Below are positions 25,345 to 46,456 of a stretch of 64,000 nucleotides of DNA, one piece after another. The position numbers were made by a program, and so were the translations under genes. The first letter of the stretch is position 1, and each line of letters opens with the position of its first letter. Origin of the DNA: Arabidopsis thaliana (taxonomy: Eukaryota; Streptophyta; Magnoliopsida; Brassicales; Brassicaceae); assembly GCF_000001735.4 (NCBI RefSeq), contig NC_003070.9, positions 620,001 through 684,000 of the forward strand, given 5' to 3'. A model generated the notes under the pieces. It did no database searches and was not told the origin of the DNA. It worked only from the letters and a program-made list of their open reading frames with translations.

Positions 25345-25371
25345 ACAAAACACAACCTCTCTGTTTTCTCT
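24486..25371. other. TPK1 promoter and AAA ATPase 3' flank
   Basis: Left part is the TPK1 leader (with an AAG-rich tract) and promoter. A 22-codon frame starts at 24835 in good context (AAACCATGG), preceded by CCCTAAAA, but ends quickly and is probably not a gene. The right part is the AAA gene's 3' untranslated region with (AT)n tracts at about 25117-25133 and 25314-25339. Confidence 0.45.
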
Positions 25372-31797
<6,426 letters not shown>

Positions 31798-33975
31798 ATC
31801 TCTCTCTCTAATTCTTCTTCTTCACCGCCGCCGTCTCCGCCGCTTGATTCAAAGAAGAGATTTTCACTGCAAAAGTCGGTTTTATCTTAAATAATAATAT
31901 TCAGACAAGTGCTGCAACTTTCTCTTCTTCTTATATAAAAGTTCGTATCTCCACTCTTTTTTTTTTTTTTTTTTCCTTTTTCTTTGTCATATTTCTAAAA
32001 CATTTAACAAGTTTCCATTTTTTTACTTTAAGAAACAAATTTCACCCTCGTATTAGAAACGACAAAAATTAATTAATTACAAAATCAGCACTTTTGACCA
32101 AAGCATTATAAAATGATCACAAGTAGATTTTGAGGGAATTATATTGAAGAAGTAGATTCTCTCATTCGCTTATTGGTACAGATTTAAAACCAAAAACATC
32201 CAACGGTCAATATTTAAATTTTGCCAAATATATATATAATAAAGACGAATTACAGAACTTAACATAGAGACCCAAGCATTGGAATATTTTGCTGCATGCT
32301 CTACCTGTTTTTGTGGCTGATTTTTTTAATCGTTTAATTTGTTGGGTTTACATGTTGACAACTTGACATGCGTTTTATTGCATTTCAAGTAACATTCTTA
32401 CAGCTATTTCAATACGTATTTTATCTAAACCATCACACAAGTGTGTCATATGTTTCATTGTATTTGTAATGTATTCAAATATATGGTGTTTTAGATGAAT
32501 TTCAAACTTAAAACTAAGGTCAACTGTGGTGATAATTATGGGGTAACTAAATTACCAAACTCGTTTGCAGTTAGGAACGAACCGAATGTTCTAGTATTAA
32601 GCACGTGTATTGATCCCGCCAATTATATGAGCAGTAAGTCTACTGTTCAATAGACAGAAAAATTGTAAATAGGTAAAGGCCCATTAGTGTGGTGCGGCTT
32701 TAAGACCGGCCCATTTTAAGTCGGTTGGTTCAAATCCATCACTTATTGAAAGAGGGAAAAAGAGAAAGACGAGACATTTAATGGTGGAATGGAAAATGTA
32801 TAAGAAAATATTTCAAAATTTTGTGGCCAATCATTTTTTGGGATAAGGATCAACCAAAGAAGAAGATGTTTTCTATTGTTTATAAAAAGAGAAACTCAAT
32901 CCTGAATATTATCTTCTTCTTTATTTTCGGATATTTGGGATAGCTAGGGAGAAGATTAAAAAAAATTGTAACTCATCATGTTCTTTCTTTTCTAGCGTAT
33001 GCAAGCAAACATGTTGCGAATTTTTGCCATGATTAATGAATACCTTTTAACAAACCAAAAAAAATCAAAAATCCATTATCATGGATCTTCTACCTATATT
33101 ATTGTTATTTGTAGTACCTCTATTTTCTTTCAACGATGGAACGTTTTTAAGTTTTAACTATAAAATTTTGCAAATTACATGAAAATGATTTATAAAATTG
33201 ATGTTGTTACGGATGGTTCAACTACTTGATTTAATTATTAAGATAGTGTTCTCCTGATTAGCAACTTGGCCAATTTAACCTAAAAGAAACCGTGTTAGAA
33301 CCATGTTGTCAAGCTGATGGGCGACATGTTTTATTGAGACAACCCCTAATTGATTAGACAAGAACCAAAAATGTTAGTTTGTTATAATAATGTCTGCATG
33401 TTTCACGCTTTTTGTTACTAATTCAAGTATGTTTTGTTTTGTAGTGAATTTCCTTCTATGTTTCCAAGCCCATGTTTCAGTTTCTCAAACCCTTCGAAGA
33501 GAAAAAGTGGTATCATGGATAAAACCAATTTCTTACGATCCGGTTTGGTTCAAATCGACCAATATATATAAAATATTAATTTTCAAAACAAACTAATTCC
33601 CGTAAACGCGCCGAGAGTTGGTAAGGGTTAGGTTGAGAGTTGGTCACTTGTGTGTTGCAACTTGAGACCGGTTATTCAATCCGACTGTGAAAGCGGCTGA
33701 GGTACAAACCAAACCCGGTTTGATCAAACGTAGGTAATAACTCTTTGAATACTCGTCTCTTTGTAATAATTAAAAACCAAACAACTTCATGGATCATTAA
33801 GACCATGATTATTCACATAAAATATTACAAATCAACCCAATTTGATCAAAACATAGGTCTTTACTATTGTGCAGAGACATGATGAATATTTAAAGATTTA
33901 ATTAAAATGAAAACGCTTGATGGATCAAAGAAAACATAAGTCAAGATCAAGAAGATAGCTTTCTTGTTTGTAGGT
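31798..33975. other. Intergenic: AAA ATPase promoter and RALF1 3' flank
   Basis: A TATA-like element and CTTCTT-rich leader of the AAA gene lie at 31800-31970. Two GGCCCA motifs are at about 32677-32714. A GGTTCAAATCC tract near 32727 recalls a tRNA B box but has no partner A box or cloverleaf. No coding frame with family features was seen in the remainder. Confidence 0.45.
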
Positions 33976-34338
33976 CTAACTCCTGCAACGAGCAATTTTG
34001 CTGCAACCACGACTATAAGGATTAGCCTGAGCTCCGTTCTGACAATTGTAATAAGACGCACCTCTTCTTGAACAAGGCACACTGTTCCGTTTCAAAGACT
34101 GATAGCTTATGTATTTTGTGGTCGCCAATATTCTTCTATTGATCTCTGAGTCCATTTCTTCTTCCTCCGCCCCGATACACTCTGCTATTGAACCGTGGCA
34201 GCCTGAACCATTGTCTCCAGTCGTAGCCCATGCTACACCACCGAGGTCGTTGGCGAAGCCGGCTTGGACCGGAGGTGAAGAGATGATGAAGACGACGAGA
34301 ATCGTAAGAGTTAAGAACAGAGTAAAGGACTTGTCCAT
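33976..34338 (-). CDS. RALF1: RALF1 peptide hormone precursor
   Basis: Intronless gene of 120 residues. Signal peptide MDKSFTLFLTLTILVVFIIS; an acidic propeptide (AECIGAEEEEMDSEIN) ends with the RRIL site cut by the subtilase S1P; the mature peptide begins ATTKYISYQSLKRN with the YISY motif needed for receptor binding, and has the four conserved cysteines (VPCSRRG, YYNCQNG, RGCSKIARC). RALF1 is secreted and bound by the receptor kinase FERONIA, raising apoplastic pH and checking cell growth. A minus-strand TATATAAA at 34392-34399 lies 54 bases before the ATG, a normal core promoter position. Matches At1g02900. Confidence 0.97.
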   Translation of the reverse strand: MDKSFTLFLTLTILVVFIISSPPVQAGFANDLGGVAWATTGDNGSGCHGSIAECIGAEEEEMDSEINRRILATTKYISYQSLKRNSVPCSRRGASYYNCQNGAQANPYSRGCSKIARCRS

Positions 34339-35748
34339 TTTCTTGCCTTTCTTTGGGTTCTTTTGTTTGGTTATTATTGCTTAAGTTAATGTTTATATAT
34401 ACATGGTGAGTGCGTGGACTCGATTTTTTAATTTTGTAGTTGTTGAAGATTTTTTTTTCTCTTTTTTTGTTTTGTTTTTCAAATTCTATTTTGTGTTTTT
34501 ATTAAAAGTTTCAGTATTTATTTAGAAGAATATGAGACATAGCATGACAATAACTTGTTGATTCGAATACTAGTAACATTTTCTCTTTGTTATATTAAAA
34601 TTTTGAAAATTTAACGAGCTTCTGTTTAGAATTTTTGATTTCTGTAGTTACAATAGAATTTTTTGAACTTACATTATAGTTTCGAAATTTTACTTGTGTT
34701 ATTTCGGTATTAACAGAAATGCCACTTGACAGTGAAATGAAAAAAAATGATTATGCAAATTAGTTAATTATTATTAATTGGAGAATTGTTGGGAGTGGTT
34801 GAATATTTGTTAGAGCCGACAGAAATTGAACCAAAACGATTTGGAATATTGGAGGGGTCAAGCCTTTTCTCATTATCCATTTGAATTTTTAAAATCAACA
34901 CTATCATGTTTTATGATCTGAAAGCACTGAATCTAGATGACATTATGAATTTATAATTGACTTGTTCCTTAATCTAGGATATAGTAAGTTTTTAATCACT
35001 TTTCTGTAAGGTATTTTAAAAGTCATTTTATGGATTTCGATATCTGAATTTTGGTACTTTCATTTATTAGTAAACAATGATCGTTGGCATCGACCGAGAT
35101 CAATATTAGTCATTGCAAATTACGTTTGGTACCAACTTTTAAACTACTGAATAACAAATACTCAAAAATATATTATCATAGTTCAATTTTTTAATTAAAT
35201 ACATATTCTGAAACAACGAAAAGCTATGCTTCATCTTCTCTTCCAACGACCATGAAAAATTGAAAAGAGTTGGGCCATCGTTATCCCAATAAAACAAAGA
35301 AAATAAAACCTAATCCTTCCTTAACTACAATAATCGAAAATCATGTTTTAAATAATAGATACTTCTAAAAAGCGAACCCTAATTTTCTTAGTCTCACCGA
35401 ATCAAAACGCGTTTCTCACTCTCACCGGCCTTCGTATTGTTTAGAACCACGGATGAGTCGTCTCATAAAAACATGACGACATTAATAGAGTACATAGCAA
35501 ACCAATCTAAGTAAATCGAGATCTTGGATATCATAAAAAGATAATTGGTATGTAAGACACATAAAAATTAATAGAAATATTTTCTTTTGACAATGCAAAA
35601 ACTGTGTTCACATACACAAATATCAATTTCATGGACTTCTGAACACAAACAAACAATACAGACCTTTTCTTCTCCCATGAGTTCTCTCTACTCAATTCTA
35701 AGGTTTTACGAAGATACAATATGTAAGAATTAAGAAAGCTTCACAGTT
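34339..35748. other. RALF1 promoter and LPA1 3' flank
   Basis: RALF1 TATA box at 34392-34399, then a long AT-rich stretch with T-runs and no coding frame. The right-hand part (about 35500-35748) is LPA1 3' untranslated sequence. Confidence 0.45.
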
Positions 35749-38125
35749 TCATCTTTCTAACTTGCTGAGAACGTCATCCATTGGCGGTAACTCCTTCGAT
35801 ATCTCAGCCCAATCCGGCATCCCCTGAAAAAACAGAGTTTTTATTACTTACCACAAAACCTCCTCAAAAACCAATAAGTAGATATCAAACACGAGAAAGC
35901 AAGAGAGGAAAAGGTTTCTAGATGAAACTTACTCTACCCGATCTGCGGACTCGACCATCTAACCGCAGTATGATGTACACATCATCGCCCGGGTTAACTC
36001 CTTCAGATATCTGTTGATCTCTTATCCACCTGAAACAAACAAAACCAGAGACATCTTTAAGACTCAACAACAAAGTTGCCATCTTTCTTCTATCAAACTT
36101 TGATCAGCAACAAATGGCAATGAAAGTTTCGACCTTTCCCATTCACCAGGCGAAACAGTCTCGGCCTTGAACCTGATTTCACCTTTCAGCTTCGATTGGG
36201 CTACAACCGATTGAGCCCGTGTATCAAAATCTTCCTATCAAGTTAAGAGAACATCACTGTTTTGCAAAATGAGAATATTTTGTTTGTTTTTTTCAAAGAC
36301 AGAATCTTTTCGTTACCCCAATTGAAGGAAGAGATGTAGCTGCCTTTGAAGAAGCTCCAAAACCTTTTTTCTCGATTTCCGGTGTTTTGCGTTCACCCCA
36401 TACCACAGGAACTAAGAGAACACCTCGTCTTAGGAGCTCGGTTCTGAACCTATCTGCTTTTTGCATCGCAAGTGTAACAGTCTCTTTTTTCCCAGCTAGA
36501 ATAACCTAACGACAGTGTCAATCACTACTCAGAAACTCAAAGGCTAATTCACACTCCAGGCAGTAAAAAGTAGAAAAAGAAACTCACAGGTCGAACTGTA
36601 TCCCTTAGCTGCACAAGTTCAACAACGCGGTTGGTTGACAGGCGTAGAGGCAACCGGGAAAGAGTTTCGTCTCGAGTTATTTGAACCATTTGTTCTTCCT
36701 CTTTCTTGTTTTCCCAAAGGAACAATGAAACCATAACAACAATACCTGCACATTGCTGTTCCGAAAGCTTACTCACATAACAGAGAAAAAAAGGAATTTA
36801 AGATTCAAGTGGTGTCTATGACTCACCTCCAATGTTAATTGCAGCATTTCCCGTAGTTTCCAGAAGATTTGGAGCACCATCACCGCCTCTAATTGCCTGA
36901 ACCAGTCTTGGTACGGTAAAGAACATTGAGATACCCGCTGCTGCTGCAAATGCAAAATAAAAGAATTTTCTAACGCCACGAAACGGTGCTCGTACTTCAC
37001 TGATAAGTTTCAGATCTCTCCGGAAATTATCGCCAATATCTTCCCCGCCTAACCTAGCCTGAAACAATTGGAAGAAATTTTCACCAATGAGAAAGTTTTC
37101 CTTGGGATATGAAAAAGATATACAAAAGGAGAGTGCAAGACCTCTTCTTGCAGCTCCTTAAACTCGGGTAATGCGCGAAAGGATGCTAAATCAGGATCGT
37201 TAAGAATCGTGGCAAACTTCAGATTATAATCTCTCAACGCAATTCGCAAGCAATCCACAGCTTTTTTTCCTTCGCCCCTACCTCAAATCGATAAACAATA
37301 GGATGAAATGAAAGAAAACATAATCTCATCAGGATCTTTCAAATCAGTAGATATAAGACAGTTTCATTAGTACATGGTTCGAGGTTCTTACCGGTAAGCA
37401 TGACAACATGCTTTGTTATAGTAAGCAGCTTGTGACTCAATAGGATTTGGAGCCAAACTCAGTGCAGTTTCAAACTGAACAAGAGCATCTTTCACCTGAA
37501 AGAATCCAACATGACAAATCAACTAAATCTGTTCCAAGCAAAGACTCTTTTGCTAGCTCCAAGTGTCAACATTATAACTAGTACAAGCGTATGCAGAGAA
37601 TTGCTAATTTTGTTTCCAAGTTTCAAACATTAAGATCAAGAAACTAGCAACGATCAGACAAAAAGTATCCCTTTTAAAATTACTAGCGACTGGAAAGTAA
37701 CTAAATTTTAGGGCTTACCCATTATACATAATCATACAAGCGTCGCAATAGAAGACAGGAGCAGCCAAAAAGAGTAAGACATAGAAAACCCAAAACCGAC
37801 TGAAACATATTCACCTACGACCACAAAACCATTCGAATCGAACTCTAGTACTTACCCGTCCTCTCTTAAAGAGATCAAGACCAGTATTGACGCACAACTC
37901 TGCCGTGAGATCATCCGTCGGTGAATTTGGAGACGGAGGCGACGACGACGGAGAAGAAGAAGAGGAAGCGTAAACAAACAGATGGGAATCCCAATTCCGG
38001 CGAGAATTGAAAAGGGTCGCGTCTCCTGGTGGCAGCCATGGCCTTCGTTGCTTAACTCTCGAGTAAAGGTTCGAGATGCGGCGGGGGAAATGGCGGTTTA
38101 GCGACGGAGCTGTAGCCACAGCCAT
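35749..38125 (-). CDS. LPA1: LOW PSII ACCUMULATION1 (TPR membrane protein), 9 exons
   Basis: Coding exons: 37856-38125, 37392-37495, 37142-37277, 36827-37058, 36588-36745, 36317-36505, 36134-36234, 35933-36029, 35749-35823; 453 residues. The N-terminus is a typical chloroplast transit peptide rich in Ser, Arg and Pro. Two TPR units follow (TAELCVNTGLDLFKRGRVKD, then ALVQFETALSLAP and AAYYNKACCHAYRGEGKKAV), then two membrane segments (FFYFAFAAAAGISMFFTV and NIGGIVVMVSLFLW) and a stromal domain ending DDVLSKLER. LPA1 helps insert D1 during photosystem II assembly. A copy of its first-exon region lies at 40740-41100. Matches At1g02910. Confidence 0.95.
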
Positions 38126-38885
38126 TCAATTTTCTTCTACGCTTACGGAAAAAAAACAAAACTTTTATCCGCTTTTTATTTCCTCTGTTTTATTTCGGAA
38201 ATAATATTTAACTTCCAACTTCTTTGAATATTATCTAGAAACTTATATTTGGTACGAATTAGACCCAAAGAAAAAAACATTGTTGACTTTGTCACACAAT
38301 GACACAAGGTTTGGAATCGATTAGGAAAACGAAGAAGATTAGTGATTTGATGAGTAGCATAACTAAGCTGGAGTTGGTGTTAAGATTAGTGATTGATGAG
38401 TAGCAGACCTAACTTGGAGTTAGTGTTGTGATATTTTAATAACTGAATGTGATTCTGTCTAACTATGAAGTTTAATATTCTAATTAAATTGCAAAGCATT
38501 AAAAGTCAACAGTCAATTTCTTCCTTACAATGGCAAAAATGAAGTCTCAAGTCAGCTTTCAAAAATTAGAATAATTAAGTCAACTTTCAAGAATGAGATC
38601 AACACTAATTTTCTTTTCTTTTTTTTGGTCATAAGAGATCAACACTACTTATTAGTAGCTAAACTTTAGGCTACCAAATATATTTTTATTATATATCAAG
38701 ACTCATTATTATTGAAGATTACATTCAAACCAAAAAAAAAAAACAGAGGAGACACACACAAAAAAATCACAGAGTGTATGAGAATTTGGCAATTAGGTCA
38801 TCGCCACTTTTATTGTTTATGAGAATTAGGGCAATGAGGTCATCGCCACTTTATTCAATCTTCTGATTAACAGTTTGTGAGTCAC
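38126..38885. other. LPA1 promoter and GSTF7 3' flank, within a duplicated segment
   Basis: LPA1 leader and promoter followed by GSTF7 3' sequence. Much of it is repeated, diverged, at 40870-41362. No other gene. A local near-repeat (GAGAATTNGGCAATNAGGTCATCGCCACTTT) occurs at about 38781 and 38820. Confidence 0.6.
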
Positions 38886-40107
<1,222 letters not shown>

Positions 40108-40720
40108 GCAATGTGAAGTTATTATTAGTCAAGAAGCTATTCTTTTTGAATCGTTCTTCGTAATAAATCTATCTAGAACCTTCTCTAGCTTCGCCTTGCT
40201 TGCATTCACAACCTTATAGTCCGTCTTTAGATTTAATGGATTATACCCATGTAAGTATTGATGCGAGTGGATCGAACTCATAAGTTTCAATATCCATTCA
40301 CAATGTTTGTGTTCCCATTGTTTTGTAGCTTTCGTAATTCACAAGTTATGAGCCTTTTGATCTATGGACAGACGAGATGTATTCAGATATAGCTCGAGAC
40401 TCTGAGCAAGACTAGACATATCAAAATTTTCCCGAAATCAAACTCAAAAATGTTTATCAGATCAATAGTTGCATGAGTAAGGTCAAGAGGCTAAAAACCC
40501 TAATAAGATATAACAAATATAAGCAACTGATCGTTACGTAATAATATACCCTCGTTATAACAAGTTTACTAGGTCGTCGATGACTAATCGCTAAATTAGT
40601 AAACAAAAATAGTTCAAAATAGGTCTACTTCAGTAAAGAGTTTAGAGATTAAAAGACGATCGTTCGAGCAGAAAAGACCAGTTAAATGGAAACCCTAGTT
40701 AAGACTTACATTCCGTGAAT
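40108..40720 (-). pseudogene. GSTF5-like gene fragment between GSTF7 and GSTF6
   Basis: The plus-strand sequence from about 40108 to 40430 follows GSTF5 exon 5 at 43248-43545: shared runs include TCTAGAACCTTCTCTAGCTT, ACCTTATAGTCCGTCTTTAG, TGTTCCCATTGTTTTGTAGC and ATGTATTCAGATATAGCTCG. Further on, 40683-40705 (AAATGGAAACCCTAGTTAAG) matches the GSTF5 intron at 43689-43708. The coding frame is broken by small indels, and the GSTF5 3' end is missing. It is the left-behind part of a tandem duplication that also made GSTF6/GSTF7. Confidence 0.85.
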
Positions 40721-40739
40721 ACAAGTAATCTACCTAGGA

Positions 40740-41100
40740 AATGAGAATCCTAATTCCGGCGAGAATTGAAAAGGGTCTCCGTCTCCTGGTAATAACCATT
40801 TCCGTCGTTTCTTCGCACTCGAGTAAACAGAGGTTTTGCGACAGCTATGCAATTTATTTATATGCTTTCCTAAGAAAACCCTAATTTTATCTTAAACACG
40901 CTTCCTTTTGTTCCTCTGTTTTATTTCGGAAACTAATTAACTTTCAACTTTTTTGATCTAGGAACCTTTTTTGGTGACAGTTACGCTCAAACAAATATGA
41001 ATAACATTGTTGACTTTGAAGCTTGCCATCACCACAGAAGGTTTGGAATCGATTAGGGAAAGGAAGAAGATTAGTGATTGATGAGTAGCAGAGCGACCTA
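40740..41100 (-). pseudogene. Truncated copy of LPA1 exon 1 and promoter
   Basis: The segment repeats 37981 to about 38400: AATTCCGGCGAGAATTGAAAAGGGT is shared (40751 and 37995 areas), then CTCGAGTAAA, TCCTCTGTTTTATTTCGGAAA and GGTTTGGAATCGATTAGG. Only the 5' part of the LPA1 first exon and its upstream region are present. The region of the LPA1 ATG is diverged and no useful frame remains. The left edge (about 40735) abuts the GSTF5-like fragment, marking the duplication junction. Confidence 0.85.
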
Positions 41101-41362
41101 ATTTGGAAGTCAACGTTCAAGACTTAGGAGAATGATAGTCAACTTTGAAGAATGAGATCAACATTAATTGGTAGTTAAACTTTAAGATAAGAAATATTTT
41201 ATTATATCAAGACTCATTATCGAAGATTACATTCAAATCAAACACTCGGCAGCAGAAAAACAGAGTAAACACAAAAAGAAAAACAGAGTTTATGAGAATT
41301 GGGCAATTAGGTCATCGCCACTTTTATTACATCTTCTGATCGATAAATAGTTTGAGATTCAC

Positions 41363-43078
<1,716 letters not shown>

Positions 43079-44277
43079 TTAATTCTTCTTCTTATGGTAC
43101 CAAGCCTTCACATCACATGCCCTCTTCCAAGCCGGTCTAGCTGTGATCTCAGCCACCCACCGGCGCACGCTTGGCCGGTTTACAAACATTCTCTTTGTAT
43201 GTGTGTCCATAAGGTATTGTATATTAGGAAGGTGATAAAGATCAGCCATTGTGAAGCTGTTACTAGCCAAGAAGCTAGAATTTTTGAGTCGTTCTTCGTA
43301 TATATCTAGAACCTTCTCTAGCTTCGCCTCGGTTTCATTCACAACCTTATAGTCCGTCTTTAGACCGTACATAGGCTTGATGGATTGTTCCCAGGTCAGT
43401 GTTGATGTGAGTGGATCAAACTCAAAAGATTCGATAGCCATCCACATTCTTTGTGTTCCCATTGTTTTGTAGCTTTTGTAATTCAGAAGTTGTGTGCCTC
43501 TTGATTTATGGACAGTCGCTATGTATTCAGATATAGCTCGAGATTCTGACGAAAACAAATTATATCAAAATTCATTAGATCATTAATTAGTTGAAAATGT
43601 AGTTTTAAACTCACCAGTCAACTTAAGACCCCCGTCTAGGAAAACTGGGACTTGACCAAATGGCTGCATCAATAAGAAGAGACCAATAAAATGGAAACCC
43701 TAGTTAAGACCTAACCATTAATCATGAAGCAGAGTTAGATATTTAGATGTGAAAAGTACATTGATAGCGAGAAAACTCGGCTTCTTCTGGTCACCGGCTA
43801 TCAAGTTGACGGTGATGGGATCGTAAGAGAGACCTTTCTCATGAAGAACGGCGAGGACACGCCTTGTGTTGGTTGAGTAAGGGTACCCATAAATCTTGTA
43901 CTCTGCAATTTTACATATTTCATCATGTAATACGATGAAGAAGGAGGAGAATTAAGAAACCCATCAAAACTTCTTTATTCCATCCCATTAATTAGTATAT
44001 AAATGAGTATGATTACCATCTTTACGAGCTAATTCTTGACACCATTTAAAGCATTGGCGACTACTCTCGAACGTCTGGTTACAATGATGGTAGCAAGTTT
44101 CCGGTACATGGCTCGCGTTTATGCCCATCCCTACAACGCAATTATGAATATTCAAAACCATAGCACAAGAAGAAAAGCAAACAAAAAAAATTCAAGATAA
44201 TTACATTTGAGTGGTTCATAAGAAATGGACAGCATAACCATGAGAGTAAACAAAACCAATAATATGGAGGAACCCAT
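43079..44277 (-). CDS. GSTF5: Phi-class GST GSTF5 with recruited secretory-type 5' exons, 5 exons
   Basis: Coding exons: 44205-44277, 44017-44130, 43760-43902, 43615-43663, 43079-43545; 281 residues. The last three exons are an ordinary phi GST ([20 protein letters not shown] with catalytic serine, [19 protein letters not shown]). The first two encode a hydrophobic leader [20 protein letters not shown] and a segment with four cysteines spaced CYHHC-X9-CFKWC. The codon where GSTF6/7 have their ATG reads ATT here, inside the sequence now used as splice acceptor (TTGCAG). Cytosolic GSTs normally lack such a leader, so this product could enter the secretory route. If intron 2 is retained, the first exons alone give a 71-residue peptide. 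Matches At1g02940; the exon 1-2 joining is inferred. Confidence 0.82.
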
Positions 44278-45307
44278 TTTTTCTACTCTCTCTACTCTCT
44301 ATAGTACACTCATAGAGGATAGAGCATATAAAGATGTATTTATAATTAGATAAGGTGAATCCATAACCATTATTATTTACTTTATTTCCTTTTCAAAATT
44401 TGTTAATTAATAAGTTGGATTTTTTACATGAAATTGTAGATTTCTTTCCTTTTACAGTTTTTTGTTCTTATATGAACTTTTTGCACTAGCTTATACAATT
44501 TAGCCAATCTAATTAGGTAGGATATAGCGTTGAACCAAAAAATAAAATAAAAAAATTGAGGTATAGATTTAATAGCTTATCTAATTGAGGTATATAAAGT
44601 TTAACTGTTTTTCACTCAAGTAAATTTAACACTAAGACTAAATTATATTGTTTTTTGCAAATATTTTTATTATGTAAACTATTTTTTTTATATACAAAAT
44701 ATTTTCGTTTGCAAGGTTTTTAAGTAAATAAAATAATTTTTTTACCTTTTAAATTTTCGGATTTAAAATTTTCAAATATATTTTTATTGATTTAACTAAT
44801 TTAGTACTAGGAATACCCAAATATTCAATGAAACTGGATTTTATTATTTTCAGTTTTATTATTATTATTTGAATTGAAAATAATTGAAATATTATCAAAA
44901 CCAATCCAATATGTTCAGGCACCACATCCGAGGCTGTGTGAATATAGCTTGTTTTAAAATTCCCTCCTTCTATTTGGTTACTCCAGAAGATATTGGTAGT
45001 TTTGGAGTAATGCAACTTAACATAACAAGAATGCATGAGTGTAGTGATCTATAAATTCAAAATTGGCATCGAATTATTTATATCTGCTTTTCGCATTTTC
45101 ATAATCGTAGAATCTTATCTGAATTTATCTAATTAGTTTAAATAATGCTTTTTTTGTTCTTTATTTATTTACATGAAACATATATTAACCAAACATAAAA
45201 TAAGATTCGCAAGGCAACAAACAACACGCACAAGCTTACAAACAAAGACCCAAACTCAACATACACATACACACACATTCACACGTAAAGATTACTTCTG
45301 CTTTCAG
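44278..45307. other. GSTF5 promoter and GSTF4 3' flank
   Basis: TATAAATA on the minus strand at 44337-44344, 60 bases before the GSTF5 ATG. The rest is AT-rich spacer without a gene; a CA-rich tract (ACATACACACACATTCACAC) lies at about 45262-45281, in the GSTF4 3' region. Confidence 0.5.
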
Positions 45308-46456
45308 TTAGTTCCTTGGCTTATTAAACCAAGATTTCTCTTGATCACATGCCATTTTCCAAGCCTCTCTACTCGTAATCTCATCCACCCACTTACGCAC
45401 TTTAGATCTTTTTTCGAACAATTTCTTCGTTGGAGTTCCCAAAAGGTATTGTATGTTTGGTAGGTGATGAAGATCAACCAAAGTAAAGCTATTACAAGCC
45501 AAGAATCTAGATTCTTCGAGTCGTTTCTCGTAGATATTTAGAACTTTCTCTAGAATAGCCTCGTTCTCTTTGACGATTGTTTGGTCAGTCTCTAGACCGT
45601 AGATAGGCTTAATGACTTGTTCCCAAGTGAGTTTCGATGCGGGTGGATCAAACTGATGAGCTTCGATTTCCATCCACATTGTTAGAGTTGCCATTGTCTC
45701 GTGACTTCTAAGATTCAGAAGCTGTGTGCCTCTTGAGCTATGAACATATGCGATGTATTGTGTGATGGCTCGGGATTCTAGAGGGGGAAAAGTTGATTAG
45801 AGATATAAGTATAACAAATGTTTATCATGTTGTTGTTATTAGTGTGTAAGATTAAACTCACCATACAGCTTAACACTTCCATCCTCAAAAACAGGGACTT
45901 GACCAAATGGCTGCATCAATAACACATTGTTAAAACTCGAAATCCTTGGGTGACAAGTAACCAAGACAAGCCCTAGGTGAGTATCAAAACCTAACCATAT
46001 ATAACAAATTTTTGTATATGTAGATGATTCGGCACAAAGTCAATCTATAATTAGGTGTGTAATATCTCATCCTGAAATTACTAATCATTCGATTTTGCGA
46101 TATCATTCCTTACGTTGAGAGAGAGGAAAGGTTCGGTTTTGTGTTCACCGGTTTGCAATTTGACGGTAATAGGCTCGTAAGAGAGTCTTTTCTCATGGAG
46201 AACAGCGAGGACACGCCTTGTGTTGGTGGAGAAAGGATCGCCATGAACCTTGTAACCTGCAACTTTGAATCATAGAACAAATTTCACTGAAATCAAAATT
46301 ATCTTAATTTTTGTTTGTTTGTTATAAACCTATATATTAATTAATCTTACCGAGCTTTTTAACTTCTGCCTCACGTTTCCAGTTTGGAAATAACTTGAAC
46401 ACCATCTGTAAGCAGTCCATATATACGATATAGATACACTTGTTTAATTTCTGCAT
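45308..46456 (-). CDS. GSTF4: Phi-class GST GSTF4 with novel N-terminal exon, 4 exons
   Basis: Coding exons 46351-46456, 46114-46256, 45862-45910 and 45308-45777. From ATG 46456 the product has 255 residues, which agrees with my memory of the database length; ATG 46405 ([18 protein letters not shown]) would give 238. The GST core is standard: [20 protein letters not shown] with catalytic serine, [27 protein letters not shown], and a C-terminal domain ending SWFNKPRN. The position equal to the GSTF6/7 start reads GTT-GCA-GGT-TAC: the ATG is gone and the GCAG now serves as splice acceptor. The extension has no similarity to that of GSTF5. Matches At1g02950. Confidence 0.86.

Noticed and set aside
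32720-32745. tRNA B-box-like GGTTCAAATCC
   Set aside because: No A box at the right distance and no cloverleaf can be formed around it.
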